Shown piece by piece: positions 26,026 to 36,385 of a stretch of DNA of 64,000 bases. The DNA is from Micromonospora echinaurantiaca. Lineage in GTDB: Bacteria > Actinomycetota > Actinomycetes > Mycobacteriales > Micromonosporaceae. The stretch spans positions 4,269,001 through 4,333,000 of the forward strand of contig NZ_LT607750.1 of the NCBI RefSeq assembly GCF_900090235.1, in the 5' to 3' direction. Numbering within the stretch: position 1 is the first letter of the stretch; every line of letters starts with the position of its first letter. A program made the position numbers and the translations under genes. The notes below the pieces were generated by a model that saw only the letters and a program-made list of their open reading frames with translations, was not told where the DNA came from and did no database searches.

Positions 26026-26166
26026 GGCCCCATTCTGGGCCACGCCGGCCGCCGGATCGGTGGTGCCAGCACCACCACGGTTCGGGACGTGACACCCCTG
26101 CCCTCGCCGACCCAGGGCCGAAGGATCGAAGGCGTGAGAACACCCAACCCGCGGAGGGAACCCACC

Positions 26167-28284
26167 ATGTTCCGGCACCGCCTGGCCGGCCTGCCGTCCG
26201 GTCGACGATCCAAGTACGCCCTGCTCGTCTTCTGGCTCATCGTCATCGCGGCGGCCGGGCCGCTGGCGCTGAAGCTGACCGAGGTGCAGGACAACGACAC
26301 CCTCGGCGCGCTGCCCGCCGGCGCCGAGCACAGCCGGGCGGCGCAGCGGGCGGAGGCGGCGTTCCCCGACTCGCGGGCCCCGCTGGCGATCGCGGTCTAC
26401 GTCCGGGACGGCGGTCTCACCGACGCCGACCGGGCGAAGGTCGACGCCGACCGCGCCGCCTTCACGCCGTACGCCGACGGCGGGCAGGTGCCCGCGGCGG
26501 TGCCGAGTGAGGACGGCCAGGCGCTGCTGCTGTCCTTCCCGGTCGCCGGGGACGACGAGCGGCGCGGCACGGCGGTCACCGAGCTGAAGGACCGGCTGAC
26601 CGCCGGCGCCCCCACCGGCCTGCGGACCGCGCTGACCGGCCCGGCCGCGGCCGAGAACGACGTGTTCGACGCGTTCGGCGGCATGGACACCGCGTTGCTG
26701 CTGGCCACCGCGGCCACCGTCGCCCTGCTGCTGCTGATCACCTACCGCAGCCCGGTGCTCTGGCTGATCCCGCTGCTCACCGCGGCATTCGCCAACCAGC
26801 TCGCCAGCGCGGTCGTCTACCTGCTGGCCCGGTACGCCGGGCTGGCGGTCGACTTCCAGAGCCAGAGCATCCTCACCGTGCTGGTGTTCGGCGTCGGCGT
26901 GGACTACGCGCTGCTGCTCATCGCCCGCTACCGCGAGGAGCTGCGCCGGCACGCCGACCGGCACGCCGCGATGGCGGTGGCCCTGCGCCGCTCGCTCGGT
27001 GCGATCGGCGCCTCCGCGGCGACCGTGGCGATCGGCCTGCTCTGCCTGCTGGCCGCGCAACTGCCGTCGACCCGGGGGCTCGGCCCGGTCGGCGCGATCG
27101 GCATCGTCGCCGCCCTGCTCGCCATGACCACCCTGCTGCCGGCCGTGCTGGTGCTGTTCGGCCGGTGGCTGTTCTGGCCGTTCGTGCCGCGCTACGCACC
27201 GGACGTGGCCGGGGCGGACGTGGCCGCCGACCACCGGGTGTGGCGGGGGATCGCCGGGCTGGTCGGCCGCCGCCCCCGGACGGTCTGGATCGGCACCGCC
27301 GCGGCGCTGGTCGCGCTCAGCTTCGGCATCGGCAACCTCAGCGTCGGCCTGCCCGGCGAGGAGACGTTCACCCGGGAGGTCGGCTCGATCACCGGCCAGC
27401 GGATGATCGCGGCGCACTACCCGAGCGGCACGGTCGCCCCGGCCGACATCCTGGCCACCGCGGACCGCGCCGACCAGGTGGTCGCCGCCGCCCGGGCCGT
27501 GCCCGGGGTGGCCGAGGTGGGCGCGCCGGAACGCTCGCCGGACGGCCGATGGGTGCGGATCGGCGCGGTGCTGGCCGACACCCCGGACAGCGACGCCGCC
27601 CTGGAGACCGTGGACCGGCTGCGGACCGCGGTGCACGCGGTGCCCGGCGCCCAGGCGCTGGTCGGTGGGGACAGCGCCTACCTGCTGGACGAGGAGCGCA
27701 CGGTCGACCGGGACAACCGGCGGGTGGTCCCGCTGGTCCTGGCGGTGGTGTTCGTCATCCTGACCGTGCTGCTGCGGGCGCTGGTCGCGCCGTTGCTGCT
27801 GCTGGCCAGCGTGGTGCTGTCGTACCTGGCGGCGCTGGGGGCAGCCGGGCTGATCCTGGACGCGATGGGGCACGCCAAGCTGTTCGTCGGGATCCCGTTG
27901 CAGACCTTCCTGTTCCTGGTCGCCCTCGGCGTGGACTACACCATCTTCCTCACCACCCGGGCGCGGGAGGAGGCGGTCCTGCTCGGCCACCGGCAGGGCG
28001 TGCTGCACGCGCTGACCGTGACCGGCGGGGTGATCACCAGCGCCGGTGTGGTGCTGGCGGCCACCTTCGGCGCGCTCAGCGTGCTGCCGCTGGTGCCGTC
28101 GGTGCAGTCCGCCGTGATCGTGGGCGTCGGGGTGCTGCTCGACACGTTCCTGGTGCGCAGCCTGCTCGTCCCGGCGCTCGCCCTGGAGGTCGGCCGGCGC
28201 ACCTGGTGGCCGAGCGCGCTGGCCCGCCCGGCGTCCCTGGCCGGCCGGCGCCGCCCGGCCGAACCGGTCCCGGCCAACTCCTGA
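26167..28284 (+). CDS. MMPL-family RND-type lipid/drug transporter
   Basis: A 705-residue RND-superfamily permease with two repeats, each a first helix, an extracellular loop and five further helices. Typical segments are FGVGVDYALLLIARYREEL (near 240-258) and its counterpart FLVALGVDYTIFLTTRAREE (near 580-600), both with the membrane Asp-Tyr pair used in proton coupling. Such proteins export lipids or drugs. ATG 26167 follows GGAGGGAACCCACC. The divergent two-component system probably regulates it. Confidence 0.92.
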   Translation: MFRHRLAGLPSGRRSKYALLVFWLIVIAAAGPLALKLTEVQDNDTLGALPAGAEHSRAAQRAEAAFPDSRAPLAIAVYVRDGGLTDADRAKVDADRAAFTPYADGGQVPAAVPSEDGQALLLSFPVAGDDERRGTAVTELKDRLTAGAPTGLRTALTGPAAAENDVFDAFGGMDTALLLATAATVALLLLITYRSPVLWLIPLLTAAFANQLASAVVYLLARYAGLAVDFQSQSILTVLVFGVGVDYALLLIARYREELRRHADRHAAMAVALRRSLGAIGASAATVAIGLLCLLAAQLPSTRGLGPVGAIGIVAALLAMTTLLPAVLVLFGRWLFWPFVPRYAPDVAGADVAADHRVWRGIAGLVGRRPRTVWIGTAAALVALSFGIGNLSVGLPGEETFTREVGSITGQRMIAAHYPSGTVAPADILATADRADQVVAAARAVPGVAEVGAPERSPDGRWVRIGAVLADTPDSDAALETVDRLRTAVHAVPGAQALVGGDSAYLLDEERTVDRDNRRVVPLVLAVVFVILTVLLRALVAPLLLLASVVLSYLAALGAAGLILDAMGHAKLFVGIPLQTFLFLVALGVDYTIFLTTRAREEAVLLGHRQGVLHALTVTGGVITSAGVVLAATFGALSVLPLVPSVQSAVIVGVGVLLDTFLVRSLLVPALALEVGRRTWWPSALARPASLAGRRRPAEPVPANS

Positions 28285-28296
28285 TCCGGGGGTACG

Positions 28297-28332
28297 CGCG
28301 GGGGCGGCCACAGGACGGTGGCCGCCCCCGCG
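28297..28332 (+). terminator. Hairpin terminator after the MMPL gene
   Basis: Perfect 15-bp arms (28297-28311 and 28318-28332) with loop AGGACG, starting 13 nt after the MMPL stop. Confidence 0.8.
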
Positions 28333-28423
28333 ATCAGGGGCCACCCGAGCACGGGGATACCCGGCACCGCCACCGGTCGAGTACGTTACGGCGGGTCGGG
28401 CTGGATGACGGCGGGGAGGCCGG

Positions 28424-30055
28424 ATGGCCGGGAAGCACCGTTCGTGGTGGGGCTGGGGCCACGTCGAGGAGGCGGTGACCGGCGCGGAGGCCGCGGCGCT
28501 GACCGACCGGGTGCGGGCGCTGCTGCCCGACGCCGACCTGACCGCGCACGTCCCGCCGCCGGTGGCCGAGCTTGGCCTGCGGCCGCCGCGGGTCGCCCCG
28601 CCGGCGTCGCTGGCCCAGCTCTGCTCCACCGAGGACACCGACCGGGCCGCGCACGCGCACGGCAAGGCGTTCCGGGACGTCGTCCGGAACCTGCACGGCG
28701 ACATCCGGCACCCGCCGGACCTGGTCGTCCGGCCGGCGTCCGAACAGGACGTCGTCGACGTGCTGGACTGGTGTGCCGGGGCCGGCATCGCGGTGATCCC
28801 GTACGGCGGCGGTTCGTCGGTGGTCGGCGGCGTGGAGCCACGGGTGGCCGACGGCTACCCCGGCGCGGTCAGTCTCGACCTCGGCCGGTTCGACCGGGTG
28901 CTGGAGGTCGACCGGACCAGCCGGGCGGCGCGGATCCAGGCCGGCGTGTTCGGCCCGGCGCTGGCCGACCAGCTCCGCGGGCACGACCTCACGCTGCGGC
29001 ACTTCCCGCAGTCGTTCGAGTTCTCCACGCTGGGCGGCTGGCTGGCCACCCGGGCCGGTGGTCACTACGCGACGGTGCTCACCCACATCGACGACCTGGT
29101 GGAGTCGCTGCGGGTGGTCACCCCGGCCGGCACCAGCGAGTCCCGCCGGTTGCCCGCCTCCGGCGCGGGGCCCTCGCCGGACCGGCTCTTCCTCGGCTCC
29201 GAGGGCGCGCTCGGCGTCATCACCGAGGCGTGGCTGCGCCTGCAGGAGAGGCCGCGCTGGCGGGCGGACGCGGCGGTGGCCGCCACCCGGGCGATCGCCC
29301 AGTCCGGGCTGCACCCGAGCAACTGCCGACTGCTCGACCCGGCGGAGGCGCTGCTCAACGCCGGCGTGGCCAGCACCGGCGGGGTGCTGGTGCTGGGCTT
29401 CGAGTCCGCCGACCATCCGGTCGGGCCGGCGCTGGACCGCGCCGTCGAGCTGTGCCGCGACCACGGCGGATCGCTGCCCGACCCGCCGCGGTACGGCCCG
29501 GCGTCCGCCGCGCGGGGCGGCGCCGTGGACACCTGGCGCTCGGCGTTCCTGCGGATGCCGTACCAGCGCGACGCCCTCGCCGCGCGGTCGATGATCGTGG
29601 AGACCTTCGAGACCGCCTGCACCTGGGACCGCTACCCCGGGCTGCGCGCCGCGGTGCTCGACGCGGCCGAGGCGGCGCTGCGCGCGGTCGGCGCGACCGG
29701 CGTGGTCACCTGCCGGTTCACCCACGTCTACCCGGACGGGCCGGCCCCCTACTTCGGCGTCTACGCCACCGGTCGGTGGGGCGGCACCCTCGCCCAGTGG
29801 GACGAGATCAAGCACGCCGTCTCGGAGGCGCTGCTCGCCGCCGGCGGCACCATCACCCACCACCACGCGGTCGGCCGCGACCACCGCCCCTGGTACGACC
29901 GGCAGCGCCCGGAGCCGGTCGGGCTCGCGCTGCGCGCCGCGAAGGCCGCGCTCGACCCGTCCTGGGTGCTCAACCCCGGCGTCCTGCTCGACGCCCCGCC
30001 GGGCGGCGACGGCCCGACCGGACGGCGGGCCGAGGCCGGCGCCGGCGGCCGGTGA
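28424..30055 (+). CDS. FAD-linked oxidase, alkyldihydroxyacetone-phosphate-synthase-like
   Basis: A 543-residue VAO-type flavoprotein. The FAD-binding domain has PDLVVRPASEQDVVDVLDWC, PYGGGSSVVGGVEP (pyrophosphate loop, near 126-139), STLGGWLATRAGGHYAT and SEGALGVITEAWLRL. The C-terminal cap holds FTHVYPDG and a THHHAVGRDH triple-His segment (near 481-490), which matches alkylglycerone-phosphate synthase relatives where His residues act in catalysis. In actinomycetes these proteins are often annotated as FAD-binding oxidases of unknown substrate; ether-lipid synthesis is possible but unproven. ATG 28424 follows GGGGAGG. Confidence 0.88.
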   Translation: MAGKHRSWWGWGHVEEAVTGAEAAALTDRVRALLPDADLTAHVPPPVAELGLRPPRVAPPASLAQLCSTEDTDRAAHAHGKAFRDVVRNLHGDIRHPPDLVVRPASEQDVVDVLDWCAGAGIAVIPYGGGSSVVGGVEPRVADGYPGAVSLDLGRFDRVLEVDRTSRAARIQAGVFGPALADQLRGHDLTLRHFPQSFEFSTLGGWLATRAGGHYATVLTHIDDLVESLRVVTPAGTSESRRLPASGAGPSPDRLFLGSEGALGVITEAWLRLQERPRWRADAAVAATRAIAQSGLHPSNCRLLDPAEALLNAGVASTGGVLVLGFESADHPVGPALDRAVELCRDHGGSLPDPPRYGPASAARGGAVDTWRSAFLRMPYQRDALAARSMIVETFETACTWDRYPGLRAAVLDAAEAALRAVGATGVVTCRFTHVYPDGPAPYFGVYATGRWGGTLAQWDEIKHAVSEALLAAGGTITHHHAVGRDHRPWYDRQRPEPVGLALRAAKAALDPSWVLNPGVLLDAPPGGDGPTGRRAEAGAGGR

Positions 30056-30099
30056 GGTGCGGCGACCCGCCATCGAGGTGGACGAGCCGGCGGGTCCGG

Positions 30100-30495
30100 G
30101 CCCGCACCCCGTCCCTCGGCCTCGAGGTCGACCGGCGCGGGCGGCTGTTCGTCGCGGGCGGCACGGCCGGCGACGCCCGGGTCGTCGACACCCGCACCGG
30201 CGAGGTGCTGGCCCGCTACCAGTTCGCCACCGTGCGGGCCACGGTCACCGTGCACCAGCCGGCCGCCGTGGTCGCCGAGCGGCTCTGGCCCGGCATGGGC
30301 GCCGTCGAGCCGGTCGACGCGGGCAGCTGCCTGGTCCACCTCGGCGCCGAGACGGCCGCCGACCTGGCCTGGATGGTGGCGGTGATCGGCGTCGACTTCA
30401 CCGTCACCGAGCCGCCGGAACTCGTCGAGGCGGTACGCGCCCTCGGCGAGCGCTGCCGCCGGGCGCTGGCACCACCGGCCGACCGGTCGGGCTGA
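30100..30495 (+). pseudogene. Chimeric remnant: SMP-30-like propeller fragment joined to a WYL-regulator C-terminus
   Basis: The frame ending at TGA 30495 codes for two unrelated pieces. Codons at about 30100-30228 give SLGLEVDRRGRLFVAGGTAG and DTRTGEVLARYQFA, one blade of an SMP-30/gluconolactonase-like secreted propeller. From about 30229 it becomes VRATVTVHQPAAVVAERLWPG and later MVAVIGVDFTVTEPPELVEA, the C-terminal end of a YafY/WYL-type transcriptional regulator. Neither part has its own start or the rest of its protein. The junction near 30225-30237 looks like an in-frame deletion between two former genes. It lies 45 nt after the FAD oxidase stop. The 142 nt after it are noncoding. Confidence 0.65.
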
Positions 30496-30637
30496 TCCGG
30501 CGGCGCTCGCGGAGAGCGCCGGGCTGATCCGGGGGCGCTGGCCGCGAGCCGGCCGGCACCGGTCACCCGGATCGGGTGAGGACGGCTCACCCGGGTCAAG
30601 GGCACGGTGAGGGACCACGGCAGTCGAGGGAGGCATC

Positions 30638-31231
30638 ATGCTGCGCTCCAAGGTCAACGTCGCGCCCACCGACGACGTACCGCTCAAGCCGGCGTGGGGT
30701 TACCGGCTGCGCCGGCAGCGGCACCCGATCGGGCGCCGGGGTGGGCCGCGGCGCGCCCCACGCGGCTACCGGCTGCCCGACGCCGAGCGGCACCGCCTCC
30801 GGGCCGCGTACGACCTGCGCGAGCGGCAGTTGGTCCGGGCCCTGGTGATGGCCGCCGGGCAGCCCGGCGACGCGGCGGAGAACCTGGCCGGGCAGTTGGA
30901 GCAGCGGCTGGACGCGCTGGTGCACCGGGCCGGCTTCGCCCGCAGCGTGAGCGAGGCCCGCCACCTGGTCACGAACAACACGTTCACCCTCGACGGCGGC
31001 AAGGTCAACCAGCCGTCCTACCTGGTCCGGCCGGGGCAGATCATCCAGGTGCGGCCGGAGAAGCAGTGCCCCACCCCGAGCGGGGTGGCCGGCGGCGGCT
31101 TGCCCACCACCGAGACCCCGCCCTACCTGGAGGTACGGCCGGCGGAGTTCACCGCCACGCTGACCCGGGAGCCGCGCCGGGAGGAGGTGCCGGACCTGCG
31201 GGACGTCCCGCTCACCGTCCGACCCGGCTAG
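30638..31231 (+). CDS. S4-domain RNA-binding protein, ribosomal protein S4 paralogue
   Basis: A 197-residue protein resembling small-subunit ribosomal protein S4. The S4 RNA-binding domain is at about 88-150 (RLDALVHRAGFARSVSEARHLV, then VNQPSYLVRPGQIIQV). The N-terminal part (ERQLVRALVMAAGQPGDAAENLAGQLE) matches the S4 helical body only loosely, and no zinc-knuckle Cys set is visible. The main rpsD normally lies in the alpha operon, so this solitary copy is a paralogue. ATG 30638 follows GAGGGAGGCATC. It may be a conditional replacement or a specialised RNA-binding factor. Confidence 0.8.
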   Translation: MLRSKVNVAPTDDVPLKPAWGYRLRRQRHPIGRRGGPRRAPRGYRLPDAERHRLRAAYDLRERQLVRALVMAAGQPGDAAENLAGQLEQRLDALVHRAGFARSVSEARHLVTNNTFTLDGGKVNQPSYLVRPGQIIQVRPEKQCPTPSGVAGGGLPTTETPPYLEVRPAEFTATLTREPRREEVPDLRDVPLTVRPG

Positions 31232-31320
31232 GTCAACGAGCGCCGGCCGGGGGCGGTTGGCCGGGCCGCCTCCCCGACCATCCCGAAGGTCTCGGGCGAA
31301 TCCGCGTTGGTGCCGGCGCG

Positions 31321-31794
31321 TCAGCGGCTGATCGTCACCTCGACCGGGCCGACGCGCAGGGTCCCGTCGTCCAGTGGGGTGCAACGGATGCCGCCCCGGC
31401 GGCGCAGCGCCTTCCACGCGCCGGGGCCGATGGCGACCTCCATCCAGGCGCACGGGTTCGCCGGGCGGTTGACCCGCAGCCGGACCGGGCCCGCGCCGGA
31501 GTCCAGGGTGAGCACCGCGCCGATCAGCTCGTCCACGGCGATCCCGGTGGTGAGCACGTTGCGCCGCACCTGCACCAGGTCGACCCCGGGTGGCAACGAC
31601 TCCTGCGCGATCACCGTGACGCTCGCCTCGCGGTGAGCCGGCTTGCCGAAGTACCGGTCGCCGACGATGCCGAGGCCCGCCCGGAGCTGGACCTGGTCGA
31701 CCAGTTCGCCGGGTGGCGCCGGTGCCGGACCGTCGGCGGGCCGGCCCAGGTAGCGGTGCACGGGCGAGGCCAGCAACTGCACGATCTGCGGCAC
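31321..31794 (-). CDS. MOSC-domain protein
   Basis: A 157-residue MOSC beta-barrel protein. It has GIVGDRYFGKPAHREASVTVIAQESL (near 41-66), RRNVLTTGI, and the conserved Cys segment NRPANPCAWMEVA (Cys near 114), which is the putative sulfur/metal-binding cysteine. Such domains act in sulfur transfer or in molybdenum-cofactor enzymes. It stands alone without a reductase partner. Start ATG 31794. Confidence 0.85.
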   Translation of the reverse strand: MPQIVQLLASPVHRYLGRPADGPAPAPPGELVDQVQLRAGLGIVGDRYFGKPAHREASVTVIAQESLPPGVDLVQVRRNVLTTGIAVDELIGAVLTLDSGAGPVRLRVNRPANPCAWMEVAIGPGAWKALRRRGGIRCTPLDDGTLRVGPVEVTISR

Positions 31795-33648
<1,854 letters not shown>

Positions 33649-33663
33649 CCCGACGACACCCGA

Positions 33664-33702
33664 CCCGGGGGGTGGCGACGCGCCGCGTCGCCACCCCCCG
33701 GG
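33664..33702 (+). terminator. Strong hairpin after the xylanase gene
   Basis: A perfect inverted repeat with 19-bp arms (33664-33682 and 33684-33702) 16 nt after the stop codon; the physical loop will be the central GCGCCGC region. It is followed by CATTTCC, with no long T-tract. Confidence 0.9.
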
Positions 33703-33852
33703 GCATTTCCCGGCCGGCCGTCCGCGGCCAGCGTCTGTCGTGGACCCCGCCGGACGGAAAATCGATGCTCGCGCCGGTAGCGGGCGGCCCGGTTCACAGG
33801 GTAGAAACAAGCCACCCCTTCCTTCACGACGTGATACAAGTCGAACGGTCGA

Positions 33853-33864
33853 GAGAGCGCTCTC
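33853..33864. promoter_or_regulatory. LacI/CebR-type operator
   Basis: GAGAGCGCTCTC is a perfect 12-bp palindrome of the type bound by actinobacterial LacI-family sugar repressors. It lies about 100 nt upstream of the secreted beta-helix protein gene, downstream of an AT-richer stretch (33800-33845) likely to hold the promoter. The rest of 33649-33961 is noncoding. Confidence 0.7.
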
Positions 33865-33961
33865 ACAGAGGCGGTCCGACCGCCGGCTGTGGCAGGTCTC
33901 CTTCCCCACCGACGTCGCTGCGCCCGGGAGCAGGTGCCGGCCAGCGGAGAGGACGAACCGC

Positions 33962-35842
33962 ATGACGACGCATCCCCGCGGCGGGCGGCGGCGGACCGGC
34001 GGCCGGGCGCTCGCGCTCGGACTCGTGCTGGCCACCACCGCCGCCGGCCTGACCGGCACCGCCGCCACCGCCGGTCCACCCCGGCACGGCACGCCGGACT
34101 TCGGGCCCAACGTCACGATCTTCGACCCGAGCATGCCGGTCACCGAGATCCAGGCGACGCTGGACGCGGCGCACGCCCGCCAGGTCGACGCCGAGATGGG
34201 CACCGCCCGGCACGCCTACCTGTTCAAGCCGGGCAGCTACGGCACCGCGGAGCAGCCGTTGCAGGTCAAGGTCGGCTACTACACCGAGGTCGCCGGGCTG
34301 GGCGCCGCCCCGACCGACGTCGACGTCAACGGCAAGATCGAGGTCTACAACCGCTGCCTGGCCGACGGTGGCGCCGGCAACTGCATCGCGCTGGTCAACT
34401 TCTGGCGCACGCTGTCCAACCTGTCGATCGACATCGACGCCGCCGGCCAGGACGGCTGCCGGTCGTCGGCGAACTTCTGGGCCGTCTCCCAGGCGGTGTC
34501 GATGCGCCGGCTGGACATCGCCGGCGGCAACCTGTCGCTGATGGACTACTGCACCGCCGGCCCGCAGTACGCCAGCGGCGGCTTCATCGCCGACTCCCGG
34601 CTGCCCGCCACCACCAACGGCTCCCAGCAGCAGTGGCTGACCCGCAACAGCGAGATCGCCGGCTGGTCCAACGCGGTGTGGAACCAGGTCTTCGCCGGCG
34701 TGGTGGGCGCACCGGACGACGCCGGCTTCCCCGACCCGCCGTACACCACGCTGGACACCACCCCGCTCAGCCGGGAGAAGCCCTACCTGTTCGTCGACGC
34801 CAAGGGCCGCTACCAGGTCCGGGTGCCCGCGGTGCGGCGCGACAGCCGCGGCATCACCTGGGCCGACGGCCTGACGCCCGGCCGGACCATCCCGATCGGC
34901 GACTTCTTCATCGCCAAGCCGTCCGATTCGGTCCGGGTCATCAACAGCCAGCTCGCCCGCGGCAAGCACCTGCTGCTCACCCCCGGCGTGTACGACATCG
35001 CCCGCAGCATCCAGGTCAACCGGCCGAACACGGTGGTCCTCGGCCTGGGGCACGCCACCCTCACCGCCGTTGGCGGCTCCGTTCCGCTGGACGTGGCGGG
35101 CGTTCCGGGCGTGGTGATCGCCGGCGTCACGATCGACGCCGGCCCGACCGAGTCGCCGGTGCTGCTCCGGGTGGGTGACCGGCACGGCCGCAACCGCAGC
35201 ACCCCGTGGAATCCGACGACCCTGTCCGACGTCTACTTCCGGGTGGGCGGGCCGCACATCGGCCGGACGAACATCGCCCTCGAGGTCAACAGCGACCACG
35301 TCCTCATCGACCACACCTGGGTGTGGCGCGGCGACCACGGCGTCGAGGGCTTCACCGAGGGCGTCAACGGCGACACCGAGCGGTGGCGGACCAACACCGG
35401 CCGGTACGGCGCGGTCATCAACGGCGACCACGTGACCGCGACCGGGCTCTTCGTCGAGCACTTCCAGCGCTACAACACGGTCTGGAACGGCGAGCACGGC
35501 ACCACGATCCTCTACCAGAACGAGCTGCCGTACGACCCGCCGACGCAGGCCGACTGGATGAACGGCGAGGTCGAGGGCTGGGCCGGGTACAAGGTCGGCG
35601 ACCGGGTAAAGCACCACACCTTGTACGGCGGCGGCGTCTACGTGTTCAACCAGAACAACCCGTCGATCCACACCGAGAACGGCTTCGAGGTGCCGGTGAC
35701 CCCGGGCGTACGGCTGCACCATGTGATGACGGTCAACCTCAGCGCCGGCACGATCGACCACGTGGTCAACGGCGTGGGCGAGGCGGCCGACATGACCCGG
35801 GTCGGCGCGCCGGTCTATGTCACGCAGTACCCCGCCCCGTAA
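33962..35842 (+). CDS. Secreted right-handed beta-helix-like protein (putative glycan-acting)
   Basis: A 626-residue secreted protein with an Arg-rich start and signal peptide (residues ~1-38, cleavage near TAG/GPP). The body is rich in short beta-strand repeats typical of parallel beta-helix enzymes: IQATLDAAHARQVDAEM, VNFWRTLSNLSIDI, LLLTPGVYDIARSIQVNRPN, GVVIAGVTIDAG, SDVYFRVGG, ALEVNSDHVLIDHTWVWRGDHG. The pattern recalls GH55/pectate-lyase-like folds, and these genes are sometimes misnamed adenylyl cyclase. It lies beside a xylanase and under a LacI-type operator, consistent with polysaccharide use, but no catalytic residues can be named. Confidence 0.8.
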   Translation: MTTHPRGGRRRTGGRALALGLVLATTAAGLTGTAATAGPPRHGTPDFGPNVTIFDPSMPVTEIQATLDAAHARQVDAEMGTARHAYLFKPGSYGTAEQPLQVKVGYYTEVAGLGAAPTDVDVNGKIEVYNRCLADGGAGNCIALVNFWRTLSNLSIDIDAAGQDGCRSSANFWAVSQAVSMRRLDIAGGNLSLMDYCTAGPQYASGGFIADSRLPATTNGSQQQWLTRNSEIAGWSNAVWNQVFAGVVGAPDDAGFPDPPYTTLDTTPLSREKPYLFVDAKGRYQVRVPAVRRDSRGITWADGLTPGRTIPIGDFFIAKPSDSVRVINSQLARGKHLLLTPGVYDIARSIQVNRPNTVVLGLGHATLTAVGGSVPLDVAGVPGVVIAGVTIDAGPTESPVLLRVGDRHGRNRSTPWNPTTLSDVYFRVGGPHIGRTNIALEVNSDHVLIDHTWVWRGDHGVEGFTEGVNGDTERWRTNTGRYGAVINGDHVTATGLFVEHFQRYNTVWNGEHGTTILYQNELPYDPPTQADWMNGEVEGWAGYKVGDRVKHHTLYGGGVYVFNQNNPSIHTENGFEVPVTPGVRLHHVMTVNLSAGTIDHVVNGVGEAADMTRVGAPVYVTQYPAP

Positions 35843-35854
35843 CGACGACCGACG

Positions 35855-35890
35855 GCACGGGCCGGAGCCGAGCGCGGCTCCGGCCCGTGC
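35855..35890. terminator. Bidirectional hairpin terminator
   Basis: Perfect 15-bp arms (35855-35869 and 35876-35890) with loop GAGCGC, between the convergent beta-helix protein gene and the SnoaL-like gene. Confidence 0.85.
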
Positions 35891-35902
35891 GAGTCACGCC
35901 GG

Positions 35903-36226
35903 TCAGGGGGCGATGCGCAGCCGACGGATGTGCGCCTCGTCGTACTCCTCGAAGCGGAACCGCAGCCCGGCGAACGGGCTGCCGGGGAAGTCACCGGTGA
36001 TGGTGGCGGTCACCACCGTGCCCTCGGCCGTGTCGGCGACGTCCGTGATGTCGTACGACACCAGCGGCGTCTCCCGCCGCCACGCGCGGATGGCCTCGAT
36101 GCCCCGGTGTTCCCGGCCCTCGTCCTGCACCACCGCGTCGTCGGCGAAGAGCGCGAAGTAGGCCTCCCGGTCCGGCTGGCCGGCCAGCTCGAAGTACCGG
36201 CGGATGATCTCGGGTGCTCCCGTCAC
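35903..36226 (-). CDS. SnoaL/NTF2-like small enzyme
   Basis: A 107-residue alpha+beta-barrel protein: IIRRYFELAGQPDREAYFALFADDAVVQDEGREHRGIEAIRAW is the typical SnoaL-like opening, followed by four beta-strands. Members are isomerases, hydratases or ligand-binding proteins. GTG 36226 is set by an AAGGAG site just upstream. It is divergent from an HxlR regulator and is its probable target. Substrate unknown. Confidence 0.85.
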   Translation of the reverse strand: MTGAPEIIRRYFELAGQPDREAYFALFADDAVVQDEGREHRGIEAIRAWRRETPLVSYDITDVADTAEGTVVTATITGDFPGSPFAGLRFRFEEYDEAHIRRLRIAP

Positions 36227-36338
36227 GAGGACTCCTTATCAGCTGGGCGCGGGATCGGCCGCGGCTCGCGCCGCGTGATCAGCGAGGCGGGCACGCTCCC
36301 GCCCCACGGCCCGCGCGGGTACCCTTACTGCTGAATTA

Positions 36339-36353
36339 GAAGTTAGTGACTTC
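36339..36353. promoter_or_regulatory. Candidate HxlR operator between the SnoaL and hxlR genes
   Basis: GAAGT-TAGTG-ACTTC is an inverted repeat in the locally AT-rich divergent promoter, 33 nt before the hxlR ATG. A related half site (CGACTTTAG) follows directly. HxlR proteins bind such repeats. Confidence 0.55.
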
Positions 36354-36385
36354 GACTTTAGCACCTACTCTCCGAGGAGCCACCG

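Noticed and set aside
26026..28788. Extension of the histidine-kinase frame to a 1355-codon protein
   Set aside because: The upstream part lies antisense to the MMPL transporter and has no family. The sensor domain starts naturally at GTG 26025.
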